DNA of 64,000 nt from Sporosalibacterium faouarense. GTDB taxonomy: Bacteria > Bacillota > Clostridia > Tissierellales > VENL01. The notes under the pieces are model-generated. The model was not told the origin of the DNA, made no database searches, and worked only from the letters and a program-made list of their open reading frames with translations. Below are positions 27,108 to 36,292 of this stretch, piece after piece. The stretch covers positions 1-64,000 of the forward strand of contig NZ_JAETGO010000075.1 in the NCBI RefSeq assembly GCF_016765695.1. The letters run 5' to 3'. Both the position numbers and the translations under genes were made by a program. The first letter of the stretch is position 1. Each line of letters opens with the position of its first letter.

Positions 27108-28913
27108 ATGAATAAAGAAATTAATTATATCACCATTGACGGCCGTGGAGAACATGAAACATTTAGAGATTGTATAACTAAAGCAATTCAGGATTTAAAA
27201 CCTAATGAAGGAATTCATATTATTAAAGATTTTGAACCATTTCCCATGTATAAAATGATGGAAGATAAAGGATTTGATAAGTATGTGGAAAAAATAAGTG
27301 ATGAAGAATATCATGCATATTTTACTCCAAAGAAAAAGTTAAAAAAACTTCAAATGGAAGAGTACTTAAACATTGACGAAAGTAAAATGAAAAAAATAAT
27401 TGATATTAAACTAAATTATTTAAAGGGAAATATTTCTCTAGAAGAAGCTAAGAAGAAAATGAAAAATAATATTAAAGAGGTAACTGCACAAGAATTTGCT
27501 ATCTGTGAACAATATCTCCAGCAGCATGGAATTTCAGATGATGAGTTAGCTGAAAGAATGGATGAAATATTAGAGATTTTCGATGGAATATTAGTAACTA
27601 ATAAATTAAATCTGCCATCTGGACATCCTATTAGAACTTATCTTGATGAAGTTGACGCAATCAGAAAAGTACTAGATGACATGAAAGAAATGCTTAAGAG
27701 GAAGTTTATAAAAAATCAATGGGCAGAGTTATATGATAAATTAAATGAAATAAATATACATTTTTCAAGGAAACAAAATCAGTTGTTTTCAGCCTTAGAA
27801 AAAAAAGGCTTTGATAAGCCTTCAAAGGTTATGTGGACATTAGATAATAATATAAAAGATATTATTAGTAGGTCTAAGAAATACTTGGAGTTTGACAAAG
27901 ATAATGAATTTTTAAAACTACAGGACGAAGTAATTGAAATGGTAGAAGATATGATGGTAAAAGAAGAAGAAATTCTCTATCCAACATCTATGGATTTACT
28001 TTCTCATGAGGATTTTGTTGAAATGAGAAAAGGAGATGATGAAATAGGATACTGCTTAATAGAAAAACCTCTTCCCTATGATAATGAAGAAATAGAAGAC
28101 AAGGATAAAATCTCTAGTGATAGTGAATTAGTGAAGGATTTATCAAATGTTCTTCAAAAGCATGGAATCCTTAATTCTACATCAAACAATGATGCTTTAG
28201 ATGTTAGTCAAGGAAAGCTGACTCTAGAACAAATTAACCTTATATTCAAACATTTACAAGTAGATTTGTCTTATGTGGATGAAAATGAAATTGTAAAATT
28301 CTATAGTGATACTAAACATAGAGTATTTCCAAGAAGTGCAGGTGTAATTGGAAGAAAGGTTCAAAATTGTCATCCAAGGGAAAGTGTAGACACAGTTGAA
28401 GAAATTATTGAAGCCTTTAGAAATGGAGAGCACGATGAGGCAGAATTTTGGCTAGAAATGGGTGGAAAATTTATATATATCATATATAATGCGGTAAGAG
28501 ATAAAGAAGGGAACTTTAGAGGTGTACTAGAGATGATGCAAGATGTAACTCATATTAGAAGTCTTGAAGGAAGTCAAAGATTATTATCGTGGAGTGATAA
28601 AAAACAAGATGATAGTGGACTAGATAATAGTGGACTAGATAATAGCATAGATAGTGAACAAGAAAAGACAAATAATCAATATGGCATTTCAAAGGAAACA
28701 ATAATTGGCGATTTGGTTAAAAAGTATCCCTTTATAAAGGAATTTTTATTCAACTTATCTCCTAAATTCAGCAAATTAAAAAATCCTGTAATTTTTAAAA
28801 CAATGTCATCAATAGCTACCCTGGAAATGATTAGTGAAAGGGGCAATTTTGAGCCTCAATATCTCATAAATAAAATTGTGGAAGAAATAAACTCAAAAAC
28901 GAAGGAAGTTTGA
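27108..28913 (+). CDS. DUF2249/DUF438/PAS/DUF1858 sensor protein
   Basis: 601 aa, cytoplasmic. In order: a DUF2249-like start (YITIDGRGEHETFRDCITKAIQDLKPNEGIHIIKDFEPFPMYKMMEDKGF), DUF438 (~80-190), a hemerythrin-like helical segment (~195-310: HFSRKQNQLFSALEKKGF, MMVKEEEILYP), a PAS domain (~390-490: VFPRSAGVIGRKVQNCHP), and a DUF1858-like tail. A short tandem repeat DSGL-DNSGL-DNS (28609-28650) links the last two. Related proteins are thought to sense NO, oxygen or redox state through iron or haem; no output domain is present. It is followed closely by a DUF454 gene. Confidence 0.8.
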   Translation: MNKEINYITIDGRGEHETFRDCITKAIQDLKPNEGIHIIKDFEPFPMYKMMEDKGFDKYVEKISDEEYHAYFTPKKKLKKLQMEEYLNIDESKMKKIIDIKLNYLKGNISLEEAKKKMKNNIKEVTAQEFAICEQYLQQHGISDDELAERMDEILEIFDGILVTNKLNLPSGHPIRTYLDEVDAIRKVLDDMKEMLKRKFIKNQWAELYDKLNEINIHFSRKQNQLFSALEKKGFDKPSKVMWTLDNNIKDIISRSKKYLEFDKDNEFLKLQDEVIEMVEDMMVKEEEILYPTSMDLLSHEDFVEMRKGDDEIGYCLIEKPLPYDNEEIEDKDKISSDSELVKDLSNVLQKHGILNSTSNNDALDVSQGKLTLEQINLIFKHLQVDLSYVDENEIVKFYSDTKHRVFPRSAGVIGRKVQNCHPRESVDTVEEIIEAFRNGEHDEAEFWLEMGGKFIYIIYNAVRDKEGNFRGVLEMMQDVTHIRSLEGSQRLLSWSDKKQDDSGLDNSGLDNSIDSEQEKTNNQYGISKETIIGDLVKKYPFIKEFLFNLSPKFSKLKNPVIFKTMSSIATLEMISERGNFEPQYLINKIVEEINSKTKEV

Positions 28914-28921
28914 AAGAGAAA

Positions 28922-29299
28922 ATGAAAAGAATCTTACTGATTATTATTGGAAGTATAAGTTTAGTGTTCGGAATTATTGGTATTATTTTACCCATAATTC
29001 CAACTACTCCTTTTTTGTTATTCTCACTTTTTGTATTTATGAAGAGTAGTAAAAAGTTATATGATTTCATACTTTCGAATAAATACTTAGGGCCCTATGT
29101 TCAAGAGTATGTTTCAGGAAAAGGAGTATCTATGAAATCAAAGAAAAAAGCCATATTTTTAATCTGGATAACTATAGGCTTTTCTATTGTATTTGTTATT
29201 GATAAAATTATTCTTAGATTAATGCTTATAGTTATAGCTGTAACTGTTTCCACATATATTTGGACCAGAAAGACTTTAAAAGTAGACAGCTACGAGTAA
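28922..29299 (+). CDS. DUF454 (YbaN-type) inner-membrane protein
   Basis: 125 aa with three hydrophobic spans: KRILLIIIGSISLVFGIIGIILPIIPTTPFLLFSLF (two close spans with the family's LPIIPTTPF motif) and a C-terminal pair (AIFLIWITIGFSIVFVI, LMLIVIAVTVSTYIW). The function is unknown across the family. ATG 28922 was preferred over TTG 28910, because the latter leaves only 1 nt after the AAGGAAG site. It is almost contiguous with the DUF438 gene, so probably one transcript. Confidence 0.8.
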   Translation: MKRILLIIIGSISLVFGIIGIILPIIPTTPFLLFSLFVFMKSSKKLYDFILSNKYLGPYVQEYVSGKGVSMKSKKKAIFLIWITIGFSIVFVIDKIILRLMLIVIAVTVSTYIWTRKTLKVDSYE

Positions 29300-29330
29300 A
29301 TTTATTTTATTTGTAGCTATTTTACTTTTA
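29288..29330 (+). terminator. weak terminator after DUF454 gene
   Basis: AGCTAC (29288) pairs with GTAGCT (29313-29318), followed by ATTTTACTTTT. The hairpin overlaps the end of the coding region. Confidence 0.35.
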
Positions 29331-29423
29331 ATTAAAATAATAAACATGAAATAAAATTATGGAACAAAATACTTTTGGAATCGTCTAAAGTTGTAAGAAG
29401 AAAATGATAAGAGGTGTGGTTCT

Positions 29424-31304
29424 GTGAAAAAAAAAGTTGTTAGAAATGTTGTTATATCAGGTGTTTTATCTGCAGGATTAGTAATTCCATCAGTTTCTCT
29501 AGCTACAAATATGTCTTCTATAGATAATAATGATAGAATTACTAATATTGAAAAGACAGCTATAGGTGATGAAAATGATACTATAGTTACTAAACCAAAG
29601 TTTGATGAACAATCTATTGTAAAAGGTAAGCTAGAAACTAGAGGAAGCTACGAGATTAAAGATGGTAAGGTCATATTTGATTTTGAATTAATGAACCATT
29701 ATACAGATGCTATACAATTGGAATTTGGTTCTGGACAGCAGTATGAGATTATTATAACTGATGAAGCAGGAAAAGAAGTATACAAATATTCTGAAGGTAA
29801 GTTCTTTACAATGGCTCTTGTGTATAAAAGCATTAGTCCAGGCGAGTCTTTGAAATGGCAAGATTCATGGGATATGACTAATAAAAAAGGAGAAAAGCTA
29901 ACTACAGGAAAATATAAGGCTAAAATTACTGTTGCAGCGAGGACCGGAGAAAATGATAGAAAGACTGGTCGAAACTCATTAACGACTATAATAGATTTTA
30001 GATTGCAAGAGTTTAGTAAGGAAGAAGTTAAACAGATAGCTAAGAATTTTTTGCCAGAAGGTACTGAGTTTACAACTCCTAAAGAGTCGCAGCAAGGTGA
30101 AAGCTTTACTCAAATAGATTTAAATAAAGATGGTAATGATGAAATTGTAGCATTTTATAAAGGACAATCTAGTGTTGGTGCTATTGTAATAGAGCAAGAT
30201 GCATTAGGTTGGAAACTAAAAAACAAAATCGAAGGATATGGTAATAGTTTAAATTATGTTGGTTTCCACGATATAGATGGAAATGATAAACTAGATATAC
30301 TTATTGGTGGACAAGACGAAAATAACAACAATAAATTATTAATTTATAAGCTTAATAATAGAACATATGAAGAAATTAACAGTTTATATTATGAAAGATT
30401 CTCAATAGGGAATTTGGATGAAGATAGTAAATTAGATATAGCCACCTTGATAAGTTTAGATAATGAAATGCCTTCAGTGAAACTACAAGTATATAGCTTA
30501 TTTGATAATGCCTATAAACTAGAATTTGAAAAAGAATTTAAATATAGTTCTTTCCCATATAATATAGCAATAGGTGGAGTTAGTCGAGAACAGAAGGGTA
30601 TCTTTGCTGATATGGTTGTGGGAGCCCATTCGGCAATTACAGAGGTTTTCATTAAAGAAAATGGAGAATATAAAAGCGCATTAAAGGAAAAAGGTGATGA
30701 TGAATTGCAGCTCACTTTCAAACCTTATCCGCTTGAAAGCCAGGATGTAAATAACGACGGTGTAATAGAGATTGGAATACAATCTGCACCACCAGAAACC
30801 GATGATTTGCCTATGGCAGCAATACCTTGGATTAATTGCTGGTACAAACTAGATGATGAAGGAAGATTAGTATCTGAGCCAGTTATGAAGGACTATTCTA
30901 ATTATAGTGAAGGGTATAAATTTAGCATACCTAAAAGCTGGTATGGAAAGTTTACAATTAAAAGAGAAATAGTAGAAGAATCTGGGATTAATTCAGTTCA
31001 ATTCATGTATTTAGCTAAGAATAATCAGAAAGCAAGATTCTTTACATTACATCATATAGCAAAATCAGATTGGGAGCATGATAAACAAAGGTTTCAAGAA
31101 AAAGGAAAATCATATTTTATATTAGGAGAAAATAATACAAATATGTTTGTAATTGAATTGCCACAGGGAAATAAAGTACTCCGAGATGACAATCTTAATG
31201 AATACAAGAGTATTTTCCTCGATAGAGAGGGTATTATAGATAGCTTTGTAGCTTATGGAGATAATGGAAATGCAATAACATGGATAGGTGATAGTTTAAA
31301 ATAG
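29424..31304 (+). CDS. secreted BsuPI-domain and FG-GAP-like repeat protein
   Basis: 626 aa. Signal peptide (~1-28, VSLATN). Residues ~65-180 resemble the BsuPI intracellular-proteinase-inhibitor beta sandwich (FDFELMNHYTDAIQLEFGSGQQYEIIITDEAGKEVYKYSEGKFFTMAL...SWDMTNKKGEKLTTGKYKAKI). Then come FG-GAP/VCBS-type beta-propeller blades with calcium loops (DLNKDGNDEIV, DIDGNDKLDIL, DEDSKLDIA, DVNNDGVIEIG), and a C-terminal domain (~490-626) of unknown type. Likely a wall or extracellular protein. The start is GTG 29424 after AGAGGTGTGGTTCT. Confidence 0.75.
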   Translation: MKKKVVRNVVISGVLSAGLVIPSVSLATNMSSIDNNDRITNIEKTAIGDENDTIVTKPKFDEQSIVKGKLETRGSYEIKDGKVIFDFELMNHYTDAIQLEFGSGQQYEIIITDEAGKEVYKYSEGKFFTMALVYKSISPGESLKWQDSWDMTNKKGEKLTTGKYKAKITVAARTGENDRKTGRNSLTTIIDFRLQEFSKEEVKQIAKNFLPEGTEFTTPKESQQGESFTQIDLNKDGNDEIVAFYKGQSSVGAIVIEQDALGWKLKNKIEGYGNSLNYVGFHDIDGNDKLDILIGGQDENNNNKLLIYKLNNRTYEEINSLYYERFSIGNLDEDSKLDIATLISLDNEMPSVKLQVYSLFDNAYKLEFEKEFKYSSFPYNIAIGGVSREQKGIFADMVVGAHSAITEVFIKENGEYKSALKEKGDDELQLTFKPYPLESQDVNNDGVIEIGIQSAPPETDDLPMAAIPWINCWYKLDDEGRLVSEPVMKDYSNYSEGYKFSIPKSWYGKFTIKREIVEESGINSVQFMYLAKNNQKARFFTLHHIAKSDWEHDKQRFQEKGKSYFILGENNTNMFVIELPQGNKVLRDDNLNEYKSIFLDREGIIDSFVAYGDNGNAITWIGDSLK

Positions 31305-31329
31305 CCTTGAAGAAATATAATGGATTATT

Positions 31330-31375
31330 AATAAGTCGACTAGGAAGAGTTTACCTTGTCGACTTATTGTTATTT
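31330..31375 (+). terminator. intrinsic terminator
   Basis: AATAAGTCGAC pairs with GTCGACTTATT across an 18-nt loop, followed by GTTATTT. Confidence 0.75.
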
Positions 31376-31486
31376 AGTCATAACGATTTAATCATGGTCT
31401 ATACTTGACTCCTTTTCTAAAATAATTATAATGGTTATTAAAGATAGGAGTTATTTTTATAAATAATTATTAAAGAGGTGTTTTAA

Positions 31487-32002
31487 ATGGAAAATGGATA
31501 TACTCATATTTACACAGGGAACGGTAAGGGTAAGACAACTGCTGCATTAGGGTTATCACTAAGAGCAATTTGTTCCGGCAAAAAGGTATATTTTGGACAA
31601 TTTGTAAAGGGAATGAAATATAATGAAACGAAGGCAGTAGATCATTTACCTAATTTTGAAATACATCAGTTTGGGAGAAATTGTTTTATTTATAATGATC
31701 CAACTCAAGAGGATATAGACGCAGCAAGAAAAGGGCTTGAAGTATGTAAGAAAGTATTATCTGAAGGGAAATACGACATAGTAGTTCTAGATGAGTTAAC
31801 TATAGCGTTGTATTATAAGCTATTTTCTGTAGAAGAAACTATAGATATGCTAAAAAATAAAGCATCCCATGTAGAGGTTATTATAACCGGGCGGTATGCA
31901 CCACAAGAATTGATAGAGTTAGCAGATTTAGTAACAGAGATGCAAGAAATCAAACACTATTATCAAAAAGGTGTTGAAGCAAGAGAAGGAATAGAAAGGT
32001 GA
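31487..32002 (+). CDS. CobO/BtuR-type cob(I)alamin adenosyltransferase
   Basis: 171 aa, the family length. P-loop GNGKGKTTAALGLSLRA at ~11-27, with the nucleotide-binding pattern peculiar to CobA/CobO; YDIVVLDELTIALYYKL (Walker-B-like) and IITGRYAPQELIELADLVTEM follow. It adenosylates corrinoid at the cobalt to make the adenosyl form. It stands alone here between terminators, so it probably serves salvage or general cofactor supply. ATG follows AAAGAGGTGTTTTAA. Confidence 0.92.
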   Translation: MENGYTHIYTGNGKGKTTAALGLSLRAICSGKKVYFGQFVKGMKYNETKAVDHLPNFEIHQFGRNCFIYNDPTQEDIDAARKGLEVCKKVLSEGKYDIVVLDELTIALYYKLFSVEETIDMLKNKASHVEVIITGRYAPQELIELADLVTEMQEIKHYYQKGVEAREGIER

Positions 32003-32026
32003 GGTAAATGGTATAAAGATAATCAC

Positions 32027-32090
32027 AATAAAAAACTAAAGCTATAGCCATACTTTTATCTATAGCTTTAGTTTTTTATTGTATTTTTTT
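32027..32090 (+). terminator. intrinsic terminator after cobO gene
   Basis: AATAAAAAACTAAAGCTATAG pairs with CTATAGCTTTAGTTTTTTATT, then GTATTTTTTT. A very long A/T-flanked stem. Confidence 0.9.
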
Positions 32091-32120
32091 AGAATAAAAT
32101 TAAAGTATTAATTATTATAG

Positions 32121-32152
32121 TTCATATTGAGTTCATATTATTACTTTACAAT
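32121..32152 (+). promoter_or_regulatory. direct-repeat regulator box and -10, copy 3
   Basis: TTCATAT-TGAG-TTCATAT (32121-32138), 8 nt, TACAAT (32147-32152). It differs from copies 1 and 2 at one base within the box and keeps the exact spacing. It drives yidC and the short frame at 32185. Confidence 0.65.
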
Positions 32153-32184
32153 AAAATCATATTAAAAATTGAGGGGAGTAAAAA

Positions 32185-32223
32185 GTGAAACTTCAACTCT
32201 TTTTTTATATTTATTATTACTAA
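32185..32223 (+). CDS. possible 12-codon leader peptide before yidC
   Basis: GAGGGGAG (32171-32178) is 6 nt before GTG 32185, which opens MKLQLFFYIYYY and stops at 32223, 12 nt before the yidC ribosome site. The stretch GAGT..AAGT..ACTT..ACTC followed by seven T inside the same segment looks like a weak terminator. B. subtilis controls its second YidC through a stalling leader (MifM), so a short frame here is notable. It is not homologous to MifM and may be chance. Confidence 0.3.
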   Translation: MKLQLFFYIYYY

Positions 32224-32247
32224 AAAGTTATTATGGAGGTTTTAAAT

Positions 32248-32901
32248 TTGAATGTTATAGTACAACCATTAGGTGCGCTTCTGAAAATGATTTTTGATGT
32301 GGTTGGGAATTATGGTATCTCAATAATTACATTTACAATAATTGTAAAACTTGCAATGATTCCTTTGACAATAAAACAATCAAAATCTATGAAGAAAATG
32401 CAGGAAATACAACCACAGATTAAAGAACTACAAGAAAAATATAAAGATGATAAAGAGCAAATGAATATTAAAATGATGGAATTTTATAAGGAGAATAATG
32501 TAAGTCCCTTTGGAGGTTGTTTACCATTATTAATTCAGTTTCCAGTTATAATAGGATTATTTACAGTACTAAGAAATCCTATGGATTTTGGTTTTACTCA
32601 AGAAGTGGTACAAGCAGCTTTTTTATGGGTACCTAACCTATCTCAATCGGACCCATGGATACTACCTTTATTAGCGGGAATAACTACTTATTTATCTAGT
32701 GCAATAATGCCAAATACAAATAATCAACAAAAGACACAACTAAATGTTATGAAATATATTATGCCCGTTATGATCTTTATTTGGGGGAGAAGCTTTCCTG
32801 CTGGATTAGCTCTATACTGGGTGACCAGCAATATATTCCAAGCAGTTCAGCAAATATTAATAAATAAACCTAATTTAAAACAAGTTGAGATTACAAGATA
32901 G
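32248..32901 (+). CDS. yidC: YidC/Oxa1-family membrane protein insertase (stand-alone copy)
   Basis: 217 aa. Five-span clostridial YidC: MNVIVQPLGALLKMIFDVVGNYGISIITFTIIVKLAMIPLTIKQSKSMKKMQEIQPQIKELQEKY (first span and basic coiled hairpin), PFGGCLPLLIQFPVIIGLF and ALYWVTSNIFQAVQQ. It inserts proteins into the cytoplasmic membrane. The hydrophilic-groove position usually held by Arg is Lys34. It is not in the usual rnpA-yidC-jag setting, so it is probably a second paralogue, here under the two-component motif. The TTG start lies 8 nt after GGAGG; the upstream ATG overlaps that site. Confidence 0.88.
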   Translation: MNVIVQPLGALLKMIFDVVGNYGISIITFTIIVKLAMIPLTIKQSKSMKKMQEIQPQIKELQEKYKDDKEQMNIKMMEFYKENNVSPFGGCLPLLIQFPVIIGLFTVLRNPMDFGFTQEVVQAAFLWVPNLSQSDPWILPLLAGITTYLSSAIMPNTNNQQKTQLNVMKYIMPVMIFIWGRSFPAGLALYWVTSNIFQAVQQILINKPNLKQVEITR

Positions 32902-32992
32902 TAAATAAAGTGATGATTAGACTTAATTATAAATATTTTAAGCTTAACTTAACATATTTATCAATGATAGAGGGCTAAGGAGTGTTTAAATA

Positions 32993-33520
32993 TTGCATTT
33001 AAGATATCATAGAGTAAAGAAACATATTCAAAGTAAGAAGGATCCAAGTAATTATATTAGGAAATTTGTTTCACAAGGATTATATGGAACACTAATAGTG
33101 ATGTCTCTAATAGTAGCTCTAGATAAACAACAAAAGACCCCTGGTCAAGTAATAGTATCATTACTTACAACAGTGTTAGCTTTTGCCATAGCTCATTTCT
33201 ACTCAGAAATGATTGCAGATAGAATTGTATCAAAAGAAAAACTTACTATAAAAAAGCTGAAAAATTTGTTTTATGAAATAGCACCTATCGGAATAGGTTC
33301 TCATATACCTACTATTATTTTTTTCTTTGCCCTATTTGGATTTATTTCAATTGAAAAAGCATTTTTGTTTGCAAAGGTTGCAGGGCTAGGTGCTTTATTC
33401 CTATATGGATTTTTAGTAGGTAAATATTCAAACAAATCAAAATATAACTCTTTTTTTATTGGAGCTATTAATATGCTAATTGGAGCTATAGTTGTTGTAA
33501 TAAAAGCTTTAGTACATTAA
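32993..33520 (+). CDS. integral membrane protein, unknown
   Basis: 175 aa. A basic N-terminus (RYHRVKKHIQSKKDPSNYIRK) is followed by about five hydrophobic spans (YGTLIVMSLIVAL, VIVSLLTTVLAFAIAHFY, SHIPTIIFFFALFGFI, AGLGALFLYGFLVGKY, FFIGAINMLIGAIVVVIKALV). The family was not recognised. It begins with TTG 10 nt after AAGGAG and follows yidC by 92 nt, so it may share the stress-regulated transcript. Confidence 0.6.
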   Translation: MHLRYHRVKKHIQSKKDPSNYIRKFVSQGLYGTLIVMSLIVALDKQQKTPGQVIVSLLTTVLAFAIAHFYSEMIADRIVSKEKLTIKKLKNLFYEIAPIGIGSHIPTIIFFFALFGFISIEKAFLFAKVAGLGALFLYGFLVGKYSNKSKYNSFFIGAINMLIGAIVVVIKALVH

Positions 33521-33567
33521 GGTTAATGGAAATTAGAATATTTCACTAAATTTAAAAATAAGTCTAT

Positions 33568-33620
33568 AAAAGGCATTAGCTTAGTTAGATTATCTAATTT
33601 TGAGTTAATGTCTTTTATAT
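33568..33620 (+). terminator. intrinsic terminator
   Basis: AAAAGGCATTAGCTTAGTTAGAT and ATCTAATTTTGAGTTAATGTCTTTT form a long stem with a few mismatches and a T-rich end. Confidence 0.7.
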
Positions 33621-33726
33621 TTGATACATAATTTTTAAAATATGAAAAAAATTTAAAGTGTAATTTAATATAAAATTCTATATAATTTAGGGTATCTAAA
33701 TAAATAATATTAAGGAGAAATTGAAT

Positions 33727-35100
33727 ATGAAAGATACCCATTTAAATGCAAATAAAAAAGAGGTTAGAAGAAAAATCTATTCTATGATTTTACCCATTAC
33801 TATGGAAAATATATTGGTTATGGTGGCAGGCTTTGTCTCTATGGGTATGCTAGGGCGTATAGACACATTAGCTATAGGTGCCTTTGGATTAAGTGATAGA
33901 TTGACTAAAATAATATGGGCACTGTTTAAAGGAGTTACAATGGGAGCAAGTGTATTTGTTGCTCAAGCCTATGGATCTCAAAATCATAGTAGATTGAAGA
34001 AAGTTATTCAGCAGACACTTTTGTCGTCAATCATCCTTGTAATTTTGTTACAACAATTTGTATTTTGGAAAGCACCAATGCTATTAGGGATTTATAATCC
34101 CGATCCTAATTTGATGCATGACTCCATTGCTTATTTGAGAATTGTCTCATGGGGACTACCATTCTTAGCTATTATGTTAGTAGTAGCAGGTGTGCTACAA
34201 GGAATGGGTAATGCAAGAACACCTATGTTGATTGCACTAATTATGAATATAACTAATATTATTTTTGGGTATGGTTTTATATTTGGCAATTTTGGGCTGC
34301 CTAAATTAGGTCTCAAAGGAGCTGCCATTGCTACTATAATATCCCAGGTCACAGCAGCTATGTTAGGTATTTACGTATTATTTAACAAAAAAGGTGTATT
34401 AAGTACATTACTTAATAAGAGATTTTTTAAGCTGGATATAAAAGAAGTATTATCTATTTATAAAGTAGGAATGCCATCGGCATTGGAGTCGATTTTCTGG
34501 CAGGTATCATCTATTATTTTAACTAAAATTATTATGACATTTGGAAATACTGCCTTGGCGGCTTATCAAGTGGGTTTACAGGCAGAATCAATTTCATATA
34601 TGCCAGCTGCTGGCTTTAGTATTGCTGCCACTGCATTTATAGGTCAAGCATTGGGTGCAAGAAAAGAAAAATTAGGCAGAACCTATCTAAAAGAAACTAT
34701 TAAAGGATCAATGATTATAACCAGTTTGAGTGTAATTTTATTGGTAGGGTTTCCCCATATCATTCTTGGACTTTTAACTAACCAAGCAGATGTAATTAAA
34801 TTAGGCTCTATATACTTAGTATTGATGGGAATAGTTCAAATTCCTCAAAATTTATCAGGAGTTTTAAATGGAGCTTTAAGGGGAGCAGGTCATACAAGGG
34901 TGCCCATGTTTGTAGCTGGAGCAGGGTTATGGATTGTTAGAATCCCTATTTCTTTAATCTTAACTTATTGGCTTCATATGGACATTGTTGCAATTTGGGT
35001 TGTTATGTGTTTTGATTTAGTATTTAGATTTGTACTTAGTCTAATTCTATATAAAACGAAGAATATTTATAAAACTGAGCTTGTACTAGAGAAAAACTAA
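33727..35100 (+). CDS. MATE-family multidrug/Na+ antiporter
   Basis: 457 aa, with twelve predicted spans in two homologous halves. Typical segments are MILPITMENILVMVAGFVSMGMLGRID in the first half, QGMGNARTPMLIALIMNITNIIFGYGFIFG, and GMPSALESIFWQVSSIILTKII...SISYMPAAGFSIAATAFIGQALGA in the second half. It exports cationic drugs or metabolites in exchange for Na+ or H+. ATG 33727 is 9 nt after AAGGAG; a TTG two codons upstream is in frame. It stands alone, and the next gene converges from the minus strand. Confidence 0.92.
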   Translation: MKDTHLNANKKEVRRKIYSMILPITMENILVMVAGFVSMGMLGRIDTLAIGAFGLSDRLTKIIWALFKGVTMGASVFVAQAYGSQNHSRLKKVIQQTLLSSIILVILLQQFVFWKAPMLLGIYNPDPNLMHDSIAYLRIVSWGLPFLAIMLVVAGVLQGMGNARTPMLIALIMNITNIIFGYGFIFGNFGLPKLGLKGAAIATIISQVTAAMLGIYVLFNKKGVLSTLLNKRFFKLDIKEVLSIYKVGMPSALESIFWQVSSIILTKIIMTFGNTALAAYQVGLQAESISYMPAAGFSIAATAFIGQALGARKEKLGRTYLKETIKGSMIITSLSVILLVGFPHIILGLLTNQADVIKLGSIYLVLMGIVQIPQNLSGVLNGALRGAGHTRVPMFVAGAGLWIVRIPISLILTYWLHMDIVAIWVVMCFDLVFRFVLSLILYKTKNIYKTELVLEKN

Positions 35101-35123
35101 TAGATGGATTTTATCTTGCCGAC

Positions 35124-36221
35124 TTATTTATAAGGAAATCTCCGTTTATTATTATCATTATGAACTGAATAAGCTGCAATAAAGCAAGTCAAAGGAATAG
35201 TGAATATTAGACCAATACTGCCACATAAAGATCTAATTATCTCTACTGCCATAAGCTCAGTATTTATTGAATATAAAAAACTAGAATTAGAAGATAAGTA
35301 TATTATTAATAAAGGCATAAAGCTACCAACATATGCTAAAACAAGGGTGTTTACCATTGTTGACATTACATCTTTTCCTATTTTTAATCCAGATTGAAGT
35401 AATCCTCCAAATTTTATATTTGGAGATTGACTTTTAATTTCAAATATTGATGATGTTATTGACATACTAACATCCATTACTACACCAATCGTTCCAATTA
35501 TAATAGCACCCATATATAATCCTCTATAATCCAATTTAATACCTAGGTTTGACACAATGAACATAACATCTTCACTAGCAAGACCTGTTATTTTGGTAGA
35601 GTTTATATAAATATGTGACAATATACCTGCAGTGACAGTTCCACCAATTGTACCTAAAATTGCAATTAAACTTTTTTTAGTAAAGCCTGAAATCAATATA
35701 AAACTTACAACGCTTATTAATATAGCACAAATTATTGAAAGTACTACAGCGTTATATCCTTTTAGAATATAAGGGATTAAGAACTTTATAATAATAAATC
35801 CAGAAAAAATAAGTGCAGTTAGTGATAGCACACCCTTTAATCTTCCAAAAACAATTAAAGACACTAGAAATATTATACCTAAGGTTTTTAACTGTTCAAC
35901 TCTCCAAATATTTATTAGGCTTCCTTGTAAAGAGTTATTTTCTAAATAAACTTCAATTAAAACTGTATCTCCTCTTTCTAAAACATAGCTATGAGTTGAA
36001 TATTCAATTATAAGTCTTTCTAGTGTGATAATCTGATCTTTATATTTTCCCTCTAAAATTCTAACTTTTACTAATTGATTGTTAATATCAGTCCCTGCAA
36101 AAGAAGGATTCTTTTCAATAGAAATAACTTCTGCTTTAACTTGATTAGGATTTGAAGAAGCCCATACAGTACTAAAAATTATCATTAAAATTATTATTAT
36201 AGAGAAAATTCTTTTAGTCAA
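35124..36221 (-). CDS. YibE/F-family membrane protein
   Basis: 365 aa. A signal-like span (1-22) and a beta-rich extracytoplasmic domain (~28-125: QVKAEVISIEK...VKVRILEGKYKDQIITLE) are followed by about seven or eight spans matching YibE/F (GIIFLVSLIVFGRLKGVLSLTALIFSGFIIIKFLIP; GVVMDVSMSITSSIFEIK). The function is unknown; homologues are predicted transporters. TTG start, 7 nt after GGAGG. It lies 71 nt downstream of the DtxR-type regulator on the same strand and may be cotranscribed, which would suggest a link with metal homeostasis. Confidence 0.8.
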   Translation of the reverse strand: MTKRIFSIIIILMIIFSTVWASSNPNQVKAEVISIEKNPSFAGTDINNQLVKVRILEGKYKDQIITLERLIIEYSTHSYVLERGDTVLIEVYLENNSLQGSLINIWRVEQLKTLGIIFLVSLIVFGRLKGVLSLTALIFSGFIIIKFLIPYILKGYNAVVLSIICAILISVVSFILISGFTKKSLIAILGTIGGTVTAGILSHIYINSTKITGLASEDVMFIVSNLGIKLDYRGLYMGAIIIGTIGVVMDVSMSITSSIFEIKSQSPNIKFGGLLQSGLKIGKDVMSTMVNTLVLAYVGSFMPLLIIYLSSNSSFLYSINTELMAVEIIRSLCGSIGLIFTIPLTCFIAAYSVHNDNNKRRFPYK

Positions 36222-36292
36222 AAAAACACCTCCCTTTAATAATTATGAAAGGAGGTGGACAAACAGAACTAGTTTTAGTAAGAAAAAAGCAG

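Noticed and set aside
28609-28650. 15-bp tandem repeat encoding DSGLDNSGLDNS
   Set aside because: Real but short. It is a flexible linker inside the DUF438-PAS protein, not a mobile or CRISPR repeat.
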